A stretch of DNA of 64,000 nucleotides, taken from contig OW203729.1 in assembly GCA_934045075.1 (NCBI GenBank), positions 9,166,704 to 9,230,703 of the forward strand, in the 5' to 3' direction. Both the position numbers and the translations under genes were made by a program. The DNA is from Yponomeuta sedellus (Eukaryota > Arthropoda > Insecta > Lepidoptera > Yponomeutidae). Below are positions 23,144 to 34,999 of the stretch, piece by piece (position 1 is the first letter of the stretch; each line of letters begins with the position of its first letter). The notes beneath the pieces were generated by a model. That model was not told the origin of the DNA, searched no databases, and saw only the letters and a program-made list of their open reading frames with translations.

Positions 23144-24039
23144 TTATTCTTGACTCTATTTCAATCTTCTTCGAACCGCCTTCTTTTTCTCATTACTTCT
23201 TTGGTAGTTGATTTATCAGACGCCGACGATGTCTGTGTAGTACATTAATTGATTTTTAGCGAGGAAATCTGCATCTGGAGGTAAAGTCTCTATGGCCATA
23301 ATGTGTCGGCATCAGTTTGTTTACAATGCAATACCAAAACGTTGAAATCAGTATTTTCAATTGGTGTGTTTGGATCAATTTGGTTAATAATTAAGTTTTG
23401 TTGGCGTACTGTCTCGAGTGTCATGTATTGTAATCATTCTTCTTGTGAGGTATTCTCGTCGCATGTTTCTGCTACTTCTACTTGTCCGATTACTTGTATC
23501 GTCTACTATAGCATCAATCAAATGAAGCAAGACGTCACACGTTAACCTAACACCGATTAGTAATTTCTGCACTTTAAAACATAAACATAATCAAAACATT
23601 GACATACGTACCTATACGTAGCTGCGAAAGGGATAGAGGTTAGCGTAATATGATAGTACGTCTCCAGGGTACATATATTTTACGGCAAAAAAGGCGTAAT
23701 AGTTTTTACGGACAAAAATCTCTTGTGAATACGTCGTACAGATGGTTACAATTAGTCGATTGATGAATGTTTTTATTAAAAACGTGGTTATAAGGTTTAT
23801 TGTTCTTCTTGGTCAATAATTGGTAAAAAAAAGTAGTGCAAAGACGTTCACGAGGTTTTCGTATTCTGTTTCGTAAAGTAATGCAACAATACACAACTTA
23901 ATCGTGGCAGAAATTTTCGTGCAATAAAGCTGTTGATCTAAAGTTTTGTTCTAAAATGATGACAAAAAAATCTGGGAAAAAATTAGGTGATGCATTCATA
24001 CTTGGAGAAGCCAAAAATCAAATAACATTGAAAAGGTGG
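23144..24039. other. unassigned sequence
   Basis: It may include more of the decayed gene upstream of 23143 but no convincing block was found. Confidence 0.4.
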
Positions 24040-24165
24040 TAGCCGGCGGTTACCGCTTTATTGCTCGGGACAAGCGATATTATAGGCTATCGACGCGCGG
24101 CCCAGCACCGCCTGGTGGCCGACGCCAGTACCCGCTTGCTCTGCACAGCGCACGCGCTAGCCTAA
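24040..24165 (-). repeat. repeat family F, copy 2
   Basis: It is an inverted relative of 20745-20890 and carries gcgatattataggctatcg, a word also seen near 10865. Confidence 0.5.
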
Positions 24166-27100
24166 AGGGGTTACCAGATTTGATGCCGTAAATTCCGGTA
24201 CAAAAAGACAATTGTTAAGAAAATGCCATAAAACTTGATCTAATCCCCATAATGAGCATCTAGGATGATTCTAAACCCAGAACAGGACTTACGCAATATT
24301 GTTAATTCCTCAAGCGACTAGTTCTATTTTTGATGACATATAAAACAATCCAGGGCATTTTTCTAATTTCCGGGACTCGGGACATACACTGGTATTCCGG
24401 GACAATCCCGGTGGGTCTCCGCAAGCTAGCAACCCTGTCTCCATGACGTTGCCATTACATTTTACCAACCAAAACAATCGCGCTTTCCAAAACAATCCTC
24501 GCAATCCTTGACCTTGCGGGAAAAAACCGCTTTTACTGTAAGAGGTCGAGCACGTGCTTTATGTTACCCGAAAATCGTTCCCTCGAGTGTTACCGCTGAA
24601 CGATTACGTCAGTATCGGGCTTGAACGAAGCGGTTCCGTTTGTTTGTTTGTTTGTATCTGTCGTTCGTTTATGCAGCATTCGCGCTGCGCTGTGGGACTT
24701 CGAGCATTCTATCACGGTAAGTGGCTTTACGCAATTTGTGAAGTATTTTCTACTAGGCGTCTACCCTCGCAGTTTATGAGAGTATGAAACGTGTTGCCTA
24801 CGTGGGCGTATGAGCTAAGTTTCGCGCGCATTATCCCGCGAGCTCTCTGGAATGGGGTTACACTCTCTCTAAATAACTTGTGTGATTGTTCGGAGCCCTT
24901 TTAGCTTTGCGGACGCACCTTCGTCAGCACATCAACTTTTACACACGTGCACTCTAATCAGTTACGTTGAGGACTAATTTGCAACACAAATGTAAAGGTT
25001 GACCTGCTGTCGACTGGAATATACCGGCAGAATCACAAGCAGTCCCATTAAGCAGAGGAGGGACATCTTATGTCAACTTTTGGTAATTCAAAGTCAAAGT
25101 TAATTTTTTCTTTGACAGGAGCACAAGAACCGACTTAACGATTGTTATAAGAATTATTATTTTCTATACTTTTTATAGATGTCCATTTCAAAGTCTAGAT
25201 CGCATTGGCAAAAATATGGATGGCAAAACCACAAGCTTACATACCTATTGCCTTAATAATAAAAACTCGATTACACTAAAACACTGTCAAAACGGATAAA
25301 AGCCGGCTGTTCGAGGTAAAGAGGAGTTCCTGTTATAAACCATAAGACTGTTAAAATTTTTGTTCGTAATAAATTAACAAAGTTGAAATTAAAACTCATG
25401 CACTGAAGTGACTTTCATTCCAGACATCGTTCGTCATATAAATAATCTTTATTGTCATAGTATTGATAAATCTAGGACTCATCACCTGAAAGGATGTAGT
25501 AAGCACGCCGAGACAAGCCTGCTTCCGGTTATCACATCACGGCACCAATCCACCTGGATCTGCTTCCGAGCATCGGTGAGGTTGTGCAGTACTTGGCTTG
25601 ATACTATCATCCCCACGCAAAGATGCGTGTATAGAATCTCGTGAAGGCTGCCCGATCCAACCTGCAGTATGTGCTGATTCTCCTGATGCGTAATTCGCCT
25701 ATCTTAGATTGTATTTTACGCTAGCAAGATTTCCTAAAAGGGCGATCACTTCTTTCTTCATCCCCCAAAGTCCGTTAACCGCGCTTGAATTTGTTATACG
25801 AATGATACACGGTTGCCTTGGAAGGTTGAAGTCTCGTACAATTCATCCGGTTTCAGCAGATAGGTACTTGAAATCGTAAAAAAATATGGCGCAAAACGTG
25901 GTGTAGATTCACATTTCAATGTGACAAGACAATTTCAATAAGCTCGCAAACAATGTGGATATAAATTTTGAAATTGGAACGTACGTATTTTTTCTTATAA
26001 TCATATTTTCAACAAAATAGATTATCACTAGCCAGTCTCTCATACACAAGAAATTTTTGTCGCTACACTTTCTGAGAGGCCTGGTATGTTATGGATTTTT
26101 TCTTAAACATGCGCGGAAATATTATCATTACTCTTGAATAAAGAACACGCGAAGTATCATATTTACGTAGAAAAACCAAAATCACTTCCCGGCGCATTGT
26201 TTGAATTTGGAACGAAGAGCGCACTGGCAATGTTGTATGAAACGTGTGCTGTTTGAATTTAGAACTCTTTCATAGATGAAAGAGTGTACCATAGATGGTA
26301 CACATTGCGTTCTCGTGAACTCATACTCGACCTGCAATGGCCTATTTCGCTGCCTTTGCAATAATGTACTATTAAATCATTAATAATAATGTTTAAGCAC
26401 ATGCACCGTGAAAAATATATTCCCTCAAAATATTGTTAACGATTAAAAAATCACACTGCAGTAGCGTGTACGAGGTCTTACACAATTGACAATCGGTTTT
26501 GAATCGCCCAGCACCGAAATAAAAGAACCTGAATGCAGTCATTCATGCACATTGCAGTCAATTGTGCGGAGGTATTACGTACGATGCGGTAGTGTTGTGT
26601 AAGCCGGAACCCTTTCTGGACCGGCAAATTGATGTCGTTTTTGCTTACACATGCCTTTGTCCAACCTACCAACCCTCCGTTGAGCGTGAGAATGTGGGCC
26701 AAGTTCAGGGTCGCACTGATGCACTCTTTACTAACTGCAAAGGACGGTTATGTTTTCCACGCATTCGTATGTATGTAAATGTCTCTTAATGATGGCAGAG
26801 ACGCCAGACGCGTGAACCGATTTTGACAAATGAGGAAGAGTTGTGAAAAGATGACGCGTGTCATAGCGTGAAACGTCAGCTATGACATGTGTTAGCAAAT
26901 TACAATGAATTCTTACTGTAAATAAAGAATACTCTATTGTCCGTGAAATGCACTAATGTAATTCTTGATGTACATAAAGAATATGCTGAATTATTGGGTG
27001 CTATTAAGCCATAAAAAAGGAGAATATTCTATCAATCTGATTGCCTCTTTCTTGATAAAGTTACCGCTTTACCATCAAAACAAATCTCGTGGGTTTGATT

Positions 27101-28104
27101 CCCATTGGGATACCCATATTTTGTATGCCCCCAGTCTGGGCATTTTTTCAACCTTGTGATGTACTTGTCTGTGGCCAAATTACAGGGTATCGTAGTTTGG
27201 GACTAGCCACTAGACTAGTGATAGTGATGCTTGGAAGTCGTTTATTTATCTATCTAGAAAGGGAGAATATTAAAGCCGAACAACAGTTGCTGCTCAAAAC
27301 TCTCGAACCATTGAACATCCGCAGAAAACGAATACATCATCAACATCTGCTGATGTTGAAAACCTTTTAGCAAGGAGGTTTTTCGCTTTTAATAATTATA
27401 GGTGCACACATTTCATTAGCTGCCCATTAAAAGGGCTTTAAGGACTTGAATTCCTGATTTTAAAACCAGTTACGGAGTAAAAAGAATGAGGACGTTGTCG
27501 ATGCACTTCTTTAGCGGAAAAAGTAAATTTACAATCAGCTCCGTGAGCTCAAAAGCGAATTTCCGGTAATAGTGGTTGATATGTCTGATGTCGTATAATG
27601 ACATGTTATAATCAGGATGATGTCACGTTTCGTGGAATGTGATTCTAACAGGCATGTATTGATGGCGTTCTTAATGGAAGGCATATGAGCCGGCCTTGAA
27701 TCTCTGAAACCATGGCAACACTCCATCAAACGGCAAGGAAACTCGATCAAAGCCATTAATGGCTTTAGATGCTTTTGTTTCATTTACTATACCTACTTAC
27801 TTAGTTCGAAGGTAATACAGCGAAATAAAGCATCAACAAAAGCTGCCGAGAAGGGTGCTAACAATATTGAAACCTTACATCTTCGTTTATTATTAACGCG
27901 CCCACTTTGATCCCTATTATATGAAATTTTCAAAGACCGAAAATACTTTCGAGTTTCCATGATTTGTTTTCGGGGAAGTACAGTCGACAATTACAGTCAT
28001 CGCCTCTACATCCTTGCACTCTACAGCCGCTTCCATAAAACTAAAATTCATAGTTTTTAGCACAATTTAACATTATTGCCTTGCCCAATCTTCCTACTGT
28101 ATAA
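24166..28104. other. 3.9 kb of unassigned sequence
   Basis: Small open frames only, none with a recognisable domain. A TTTG run lies near 24641-24655. A tRNA-type B-box-like word (gggtttgattcccattggg) lies at 27092-27110, perhaps a SINE scrap. Confidence 0.4.
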
Positions 28105-28600
28105 TTATATATTAAACGAGTCAAATCGCGATTATTTATCGTTACGTTGGTAAGCGGTGGTAGCTAAGTGGGTAGAACCATAGACTGGCAAGCGAGAGCC
28201 CCAGGTTCGATCCCGAGTGCGGGCATGTACCAATGACTTTGTTTAATTTCAAAGTTACGTACATTTGCGAATTTGTAGTCGCAATACCACACGCTAACTG
28301 TGAAGGAAAACATCGTGAGGAAACCCGCGGCTTGGTTGGCTCCGCACGTATTGACTAGTCTTTCCTGTGGGCTAGGCCGACTAAGCTGTCAGGATGGTAT
28401 AGGTGCTGGGCAAGCCTACAACATTTATAAAACCATGTCCCAGGCACAACAGCGTCGGAGTGGTCCCTTCACCCATCTAGTGTGAGTGAAGATACCACTG
28501 GACGCTGCATAAATCATCTCATTAAGTAGATGCAGAAACGGGCAATATTATATTATTATTACCTAATAAATAATCGCGATTTGACCCGTTTAATATATAA
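28105..28600. repeat. 34-bp inverted repeat enclosing a SINE
   Basis: 28105-28138 and 28567-28600 are reverse complements with one mismatch. The whole space between them is taken by the SINE-B copy at 28152-28560 and its edges. Confidence 0.85.
28152..28560 (+). repeat. tRNA-type SINE-B, full length
   Basis: The head has A-box ggtagctaagtgggtag and B-box ggttcgatccc, then gtaccaatgactttg, the body cgtgaggaaacccgcggc, and a tail of ATT repeats after tagatgcagaaacgggcaata. It is about 400 bp and matches 50421-50832 closely. Confidence 0.88.
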
Positions 28601-28699
28601 CTATGTGTGAGTATCGCGAATCATTAAGAAATTCTTCCTACTGTAGTCTGTGAGTTGATGGATTTTGCAATGTACATCGAATTGTGTAATATAATGTTT

Positions 28700-28815
28700 G
28701 ATGATATCAGCCCTTTGAAAGTTCCTACTGCTGGGACGCGGGTCTCTTCCTACATCGAAGGTAAGGCAATACGGGGGCCAAGTCCGGATTGGTGGAGAAG
28801 AGTTGGTGGTTGACG
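28700..28815 (-). repeat. 5S-headed SINE, 3' fragment
   Basis: Reverse of the family 3' end (ctactgctgggacgcgggtctcttcc .. gccaagtccggattggtgg). Confidence 0.65.
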
Positions 28816-29689
28816 ATCAAATGTTTCGATATCAACCCTTGTATAAATCTATATATATTGTGAAGTCAATTAACCCACAGAATAACAAGTCTTTAGTCGT
28901 CCACGCATATACCTCGAATTGTCTTAATAAAGTACAAATTGTAGTTTTATAAATACCGCCCCTCGACTGTATGTACTAACACCATAGCTTTATTTGTTTG
29001 CGATATGATGAAAGGCTGTTAAGATTTCCTTTTGAGTCGCAACGCCTAAATACAAACAATATAATTCTTAAGGGCACGCTATAACAATTTTAGCATGAAA
29101 ATGGCCTTGGAAGTTCGAATAGCACCTTTGAACGCCTTAGAACTATCCGGCTTTGTTCCCTTTCTGGGTATACTGCTTTTAGGAAAACGTGAATAAATCA
29201 CATTTTATTGCGTCATAATAGCTCCATCACAAAATGTCTCCTTCTTAAAATTAACTCTATTTGCAAAATGGCAACTTCTCAGAATGTCTCTTTCGCAAAA
29301 TGTCCCTTTCGCAGAATGTCCACCTGTGCACCTACGTACTCTCTTCATCTTTCATTCCTATCCATCCTAAGGTAGTTTGGAAGAGATCGCTTTTAGCGAT
29401 AATACCGCCGATTGGTAAGTAGTCTCAAAATGTACCTATGGTGTGCAATAAGGAGTATTAAACCATCTAGACCATCAAAAAAACCCTCTATTCACACATT
29501 CTGACATGGAGAGACATTTGTATTTGAGTTTGAAAAGCTTTCCTTCACCATTTATTACCAACAACAACATTAAGTGAAAGGCAAGTTAAAAAGTACCCGA
29601 AACCGGCGTGCGTGCACGCAACGACTAATTAAGCGTCGTGGTAGTGGCAAGCAGTCAACTACGAGTAAGTACGTAAGACGCTAACTTTT
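28816..29689. other. mostly unassigned; LINE 3' scrap and short repeat
   Basis: At 29284-29322 the word gcaaaatgtc/gcagaatgtcc is repeated. At 29372-29420 a scrap of the LINE 3' family (agtttggaagagatcgcttttagcgataat) occurs; see 49968. No gene. Confidence 0.5.
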
Positions 29690-29940
29690 TATGAAACTCA
29701 CGCCTGTGTCCCAGAGGCGTAGACCAGGGACTGCCACTTGCCACGATCCTGACCGATCACCTTGGCTTCATTAACGTTCGTTGGTCGTTGCATACATGCA
29801 CGCCGGTTCCGGGTAATTTTTATCTTCCCGTTTGCTGATACATCCACTATTTGGTCGAAGTATGTCCGCCTGGGACGTCCCTTATCGGCCCTTCCACCCA
29901 TATTCGCTATATATATGTTTTCACATGTCCAAACATTGTA
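29690..29940 (-). repeat. RTE-type LINE 3' fragment, inverted partner
   Basis: On the minus strand this matches 30250-30505: GRA.KGRPRRTY-type codons, then the shared 3' end to aggcgtgag. The two fragments face each other head to head about 80 bp from the plus copy's first homologous codons. Confidence 0.75.
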
Positions 29941-30016
29941 TATATTTGCGGGAAATCGTGTAAACGGTGCCTTGCACTCCATTGTATGCAGCCGAAACAT
30001 CTCCTAAAGAGCTAGA

Positions 30017-30505
30017 TTGGCTATTCATAGTGGCGTGCTGGTCCCAACACTTATGTATGGTAGCGAGACTTGGGTGTGGCAAAAGAAGCAAGAAAGTAGA
30101 ATTAATGCAGTAGAAATGAGGTCCTTGAGAAGTATGTGTAGTGTTACTTTGAATGACAGGATACGCAATAGTCTGATTAGAGAACGTTGTGGACTGAAAG
30201 AGGATGTAGTGACTAGAATTGAGAAAGGAATGTTGCGTTGGTTTGGACATGTGGAGAGGATGAAGGAAGAAAGATTGACGAAACAAATATATATTGCGAA
30301 TGTGAGGGGAAGGGCTGGTAAGGGACGTCCCAGACGGACTTACATCGACCAAATAGAGGATGTATTAGCAAAGGAAAAGATAAAAAGTACCCGGAATCGG
30401 CGTGCGTGCATGCAACGACTTATGAACGTTGATGAAGCGAAGGTGATCTGTCAGGATCGTGGCAAGTGACAGTCCCTGGTCTCTGCCTACCCCTCTGGGA
30501 TACAG
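30017..30505 (+). pseudogene. RTE-type LINE, C-terminal coding fragment
   Basis: An open frame of about 150 codons (30017-30469) includes YGSETW, an MRSLRSMCSVTLNDRIRN block and LRWFGHVERM. This is the C-terminal region downstream of the polymerase in RTE-like LINE proteins. The polymerase (YxDD) and endonuclease are absent, so this is a 5'-truncated copy. Its 3' end (tctgcctacccctctgggatacaggcggg) passes directly into the tetranucleotide array. No initiator is needed because it is a fragment. Confidence 0.8.
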
Positions 30506-30510
30506 GCGGG

Positions 30511-30702
30511 ATGTATGTATGTATGTATGTATGTATGTATGTATGTATGTATGTATGTATGTATGTATGTATGTATGTATGTATGTATGTATGTATGTAT
30601 GTATGTATGTATACGTACGTACGTACGTACGTATGTATGTATGTATGTATGTATGTATGTATGTATGTATGTATGTATGTATGTATGTATGTATGTATGT
30701 AT
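30511..30702 (+). repeat. ATGT microsatellite with ACGT core
   Basis: About 190 bp of ATGT repeats interrupted at 30611-30634 by ACGT repeats. It starts at the RTE 3' end; other RTE ends here (13088, 13795) also run into short tatg tracts, so it probably grew from the element's terminal repeat. Confidence 0.95.
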
Positions 30703-31300
30703 AAAAAATATAAAATATCTATTTATCCTTACTTGTTCAATTTAGTAAACTAGATTCTGACCTCAAAATTGACATTTAGTGCCAAAACTAGACATTGTCT
30801 AGCAAGATCACGAACTTTGTTTATAAAATGGGCGTAGTGTTATTTAAAATTATATCCCAGGGTACTTTGATTTTTGGGAATAGTACAGTTTTCTACTAAA
30901 AAGTCTACTTTATCGGTAGAATCTTGTTTACTAAAATGGGCAAGTGGATAAATGGACTATACACAGATGTTCTAGATGATTTAGATCAAGATAATTTGTT
31001 AAATGACGCTCAAATTGCTGACTTACGAATACCTACCTAGCGACATTATCGATGCGGAAAATTATTCGGAATTACATCTACAAACTAATCAGAAACGCCG
31101 AATTACGTGAATGATATTCCAATTACATCGCCTTTGATGTCAACGATAGCCCATTCCTTATACTGAAGTGACGCTAATGAGAGCAGATGCTCAATATGTC
31201 CCTACAGAGGTATTCACGTAAAATTACGTAGGCGTAAGTGACAAGGTCTCTTGCCGTGAAAAAAACTGGAATAAAAAATAACCAACAACCTACACAACAC
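30703..31300. other. unassigned sequence
   Basis: A word pair (cttgttcaatttagtaaac .. ttgtttactaaaatgggcaag) recurs inverted at 30732 and 30927 and again at 34338 and 34500, marking a short undefined repeat. Confidence 0.5.
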
Positions 31301-31470
31301 AACATAACATAACATTTACATACAAATACATACATTGCTTCTGGCCCTACACTAGGATACCCCGTGTCGTAGGAACCAGAAACAACAGCATTTTTTTTCC
31401 TCCAGTCGGGATTCGAACCCGGGACCTCTTGCATGGTAGGCAGACGCGCTACCGCTACGCCACAGAGGTC
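31301..31470 (-). repeat. tRNA-type SINE-C
   Basis: Minus-strand head gacctctgtggcgtagcgg, B-box gggttcgaatcccg, then ctggttccta and the 3' word atgtatgtatttgtatgtaaatg. It matches 51156-51365. Confidence 0.85.
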
Positions 31471-31574
31471 GTAGCGGTAGTCGTTACCTGACTGCTTAGC
31501 ATTACCTACTAAGCAGGCGGGACCAACCTTGGAACCTCGTAATGAGTTACCTCTTTAAATTTGGGTCCCGCCTG
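31471..31574. other. unassigned sequence
   Basis: Nothing recognised. Confidence 0.3.
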
Positions 31575-32090
31575 GGAGGTGAGTCTCTAAAATGCATAGT
31601 TGCTCAATAGAGTCATAGTAATAAATAATAAAATAAATAAATAAATAATAATTAAATATTCATGGACATATTCTCGGACACAGATCTCGTTAGCCCTATA
31701 CTAAGTACAACTAAATGACTTGTCTTATAGGTGCTAACTCGACGATAGATTTAATACAATAAATACATAGATAATATCCAAGACCCGAGACAAACTAGAA
31801 AAGCTCGTTTCTTTGTTTGAACCGGCTGGAGATCGAACCCCGAGACCTATTAGTACGGTAAGGGTCGTTTCATTCACACTATCGGTATTCTAGCAACCAA
31901 TTGCATTGCAATGGTATAATCCGTGCTACTTGAGTCGGCGCCTCGCGTGATACGATCTTCTTCGCGAGAGATGCCTATTTAATTTGCGCGGGTTATAACC
32001 CTGAAATTACATTGTACTGCTATTGCCTTGTAGACTACTAAATTGAGGCAAATAATAACCATTGTTGTGCCTATATCATTCTATTGAAAA
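31575..32090 (+). repeat. repeat family G, copy 2, split by SINE-D
   Basis: It matches 16225-16510. The family sequence breaks after aatagagtca and resumes near 31851, around the SINE-D copy. Confidence 0.7.
31651..31850 (-). repeat. tRNA-type SINE-D inside repeat G
   Basis: The minus strand matches 60031-60266: B-box ggttcgatct, cgagttagcacctat, actaatgactt and gctaacgagatctgtgt, then gtccatgaatatttaat. AAAT repeats lie at its 3' side. Confidence 0.8.
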
Positions 32091-32519
32091 ACTAGGTAAG
32101 TATTAGACTCTAGGGCAAGTTTTTGTACATAATCTTTTGTTAAAAGTTGCCTGAGAAGGATTTGAAAATTATACTGTTCAGTCCTAGGATGATAGATGTA
32201 ACAAATTAATTTTGGAAAATAAATATGCGTAGCAGAGTCTTCCTACTTGTGAATCTGTGGGTTGATCGATTTTGCAATTATGAGTACATCAAATTGTCAT
32301 AGTAAACCTTAAATTGTGGTGTCTGTGCCGGCCGGTTTCACGTCGGCCATGCTAGTAGTAGGCTCGATGTATCCAATATAAGAGATTTCCTACAGGCTAT
32401 AAATCTCCAGTGGATGGCCTAATTGAATTCTTGGACAGGATAGGCACTTCCCGGAAACTTTACGGCCTGGAGCCCTTGAAGGTATTCGGAGCATACCGAA
32501 CTAAGGTCAATTCCGTTTA
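32091..32519. other. unassigned sequence
   Basis: At 32228-32305 it shares words with 28629-28690 (cttcctact .. ttgatggattttgcaat). No class assigned. Confidence 0.4.
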
Positions 32520-32705
32520 TGTATTACGTACAGGCAGCGACATCTGGCTGAAGTTATTTGCGTCACGTGCAGCCCCGAGTACCTTCTTTGCAGTTAGGTT
32601 TTACATCGGAATGATATCGCTGTACCCACATTTTTTTTTAATGCACAACCCCGTGCTAAGGACAATTTTAAAAACCTATTTAGAGGCTAAAGATTCGATC
32701 CCGCG
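32520..32705 (-). repeat. SINE-A head-to-tail junction fragment
   Basis: In minus orientation the 5' half of one unit (attacgtacaggcagcgacatctgg .. cgctgtacccacat) is joined to the 3' tail of a second (aatgcac .. cgtgctaaggacaattttaaaaacc). It is truncated at both sides. Confidence 0.75.
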
Positions 32706-33195
32706 AACGAAATATTACTAATTATGTTAGACAGACAACTTTCCAGACGAACGGATATGGTATGGAGTGTACCGGATCCGCTGTCCGGGGCCCCGATTCT
32801 ACTCAACAACATTACAGTTCTCAAGGAGTTCATCGGTAGTCCAATTACAAGGTTTTAGGCTAGCGGTATTCCACTAAGCACAAATGTTCCATTTAACGAC
32901 CAATGAACGACATGACAGGTACCGTCGAGCTACATGGAGCCACTTTCGTATGCTCTTACAAAATTACAGTTCCTTGGTAACAGTCTGGCTGTCAAATCCG
33001 TATGCTACTCCTTATTTGACGTTTCATTGAGCTATATAACTGCATGACAGCTACCTGACAGCTGCAATATTAGTATCTTTGAACAACAGTAGCTTTTTCG
33101 GTATGATTGCTCACTGGCAGTTGTGACGAAGAAGGCTAAAAAGTATTTTTTTAATAAAATTTATACTTCTTCACTCGGTTTATGATAGCGATTAT
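32706..33195. other. unassigned sequence
   Basis: Nothing recognised. Confidence 0.4.
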
Positions 33196-34267
33196 CACAA
33201 ATAGTCAACAGGGCGAAGCGCAGAGTACAAGAGCGCCGAAATAGACGTCGGTTTCACGCGTTTCGGCAATCGTTCCAACAATCAGAGTTCACAAAAACCT
33301 TCCGTGTTTCCAAACATGGGTTGAGGCATTTGGCGGACGAATTAATCCCATTGATACCCCAGGAGCAGAGGCAAGTCGGGATATCCCCTATAATAAAGGT
33401 ATGTTACATGAGTTCAATATAAATAGTTTGAGGTGGTCGTCTCTTGGATTACTTTTTAGTAAGTTAGGTATAATCTTTCTTCTACGGACATTCATCGCCG
33501 TCTTTTCTTGTGACAGGCTTATATCAGGCCCTAGTAGGGCAGTGTCCTTCACAGTGTCAAGGTATTAGAATAAAAACATAATACTTACTTACCTACTAGA
33601 TTTCTGTGGTATGCAAAAGACCTATTTTGTAATTATGTACCTAATTTCGGGACAGATAAGTAAAAAATGTGTAACTTGACACTGAAACATGTGAGTGGCA
33701 CTGTTAGTTAGTTAGTTAGACCTGAGATTTCCGCACTTAGCCTCATAGTTGGGCCATTGTACGTAGCAAGCGCTGAGGTACGTTAACACTTCAGACACTA
33801 GAGTTTCCTTACGATGTTTTCCTTCACCGTCGGCGAGTAGTATTGCTAGGTACTATAATTTCACAAATGTACATAACTTAGAAAACAAAGTCATTGGTAC
33901 ATGCCGGGGTTTGAACCCACGAACTCCCGATTGAGAGGCCGGCGTTCTACACCGCTCCGCTACCACCGCCCTGAGTGGCACTGTACCACACATCATTGTA
34001 TTGTTAAAAAAAATTACCTACTGGAGTAGAGGGAAGTGCATCTCATCAAATCGAAGTTATACAAGCTCAAGCATAAAATGCTCAAGCACGTAGAAAAGTT
34101 ACTAAATAACTTGAATTCACTTTCAATAATTGTTTTCTTATTCTAGACAATTCGAAATTGATGGACTGCGGGGCTATATTGATGCCATGGCATGCATTCT
34201 TCGTGCAGCACTCCGTGAAGAGCGGTTTCACAATAGAAAGGGGTACCACTCCCCACATGTTGGATTT
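33196..34267 (+). pseudogene. PIF/Harbinger nuclease remnant (two exon-like blocks)
   Basis: Block 1 ends at 33398 with an AAG|GTATGT donor and includes FTKTFRVSKHGLRHLADEL and QVGISPIIK, the N-terminal pattern of HARBI1-type nucleases (F R..K .. L .. EL .. P .. G I S P .. K V). Block 2 is 34147-34267, between a TTCTAG acceptor and a GTAAGT donor, and reads GLRGYIDAMAC then NRKGYHSPHVG. The usual motif is GxIDGTHI then NRKGYHSINVQ, so the region of the first catalytic aspartate survives but GTHI is altered. Phases of the two blocks do not match, so an intervening exon is missing, and a SINE-B copy sits between them. No further exon with the remaining catalytic residues was found, so it is called a pseudogene. 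Confidence 0.7.
33811..33972 (-). repeat. tRNA-type SINE-B, 5' part
   Basis: Minus-strand head (A-box ggtagcggag, B-box gggttcaaacccc, gtaccaatgactttg) through gtgaaggaaaacatcgtaagg; the 3' half is missing. It lies between the two Harbinger blocks. Confidence 0.8.
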
Positions 34268-34746
34268 GTAAGTACCTAAGTATTGGCTAGTTTCCATGTA
34301 GCTATATAAAACACAATCCATGTACAGTCTATTTATTCTTACTTGTCCAATTTAGTAAACAAGATTCTACCCATAAACTGTAACTTTTTAGTCCAAAACT
34401 GCCATATTTCCATAAATTAAGTAACTTGGAACACTCTTTTAGATAACACGCTGCCAATTTTATAAACATAGTTCATGAATTTGCGAGAAAATGTCTAGTA
34501 AGGTTAGAATCTTGTTTACTAAATTGGACAAGTAAGAATAAATATACTGTAATGGTAGATTGCCTGTTTTAGATTTGAACATTATGTGTATGCATGCTAG
34601 GACACCGTACTCTACTCATAATGCCAATCTATGGCAAAGCCACACACTCGGCCTCCACTTACATTTGAGAGAAGACTGAGAAATGGAGTAATTCACAGAT
34701 TTAGGTAAGGTTTGATAATTATTGTAAAAAGCACATATTTAAAAAA
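34268..34746. other. unassigned sequence
   Basis: It carries the inverted word pair also seen at 30732-30945. No further Harbinger exon could be supported. Confidence 0.4.
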
Positions 34747-34758
34747 CAAGTTTTATTG

Positions 34759-34987
34759 AAAATCTATTTAGAGGCTAAAAATTTCACCCATGCCGGGATT
34801 CGAACCCGCTACCTCTGGCTATCCGTGCCAGCGCTCTACCAATACCGCTCAATTGGTAGAGCGCTGGCACGGATAGCCAGAGGTAGCGGGTTCGAATCCC
34901 GGCATGGGTGAAATTTTTAGCCTCTAAATAGATTTTTAAATTTGTCCTTAGCACGGGTTAGTGCATTAAAAATAAAAATAGTATAAT
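34759..34987 (+). mobile_element. hairpin SINE-A insertion with 12-bp TSD
   Basis: 34759-34843 and 34852-34936 are perfect 85-bp reverse complements with an 8-nt spacer. The right half continues into the normal SINE-A 3' end (gtccttagcacgggttagtgc .. aaaaatagtat). The 12-mer caagttttattg flanks the whole unit at 34747-34758 and 34988-34999, so the inverted structure entered as one event. Confidence 0.93.
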
Positions 34988-34999
34988 CAAGTTTTATTG

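Noticed and set aside
30459..30753. Open frames of repeated YVCM-type residues.
   Set aside because: Direct translation of the ATGT microsatellite.
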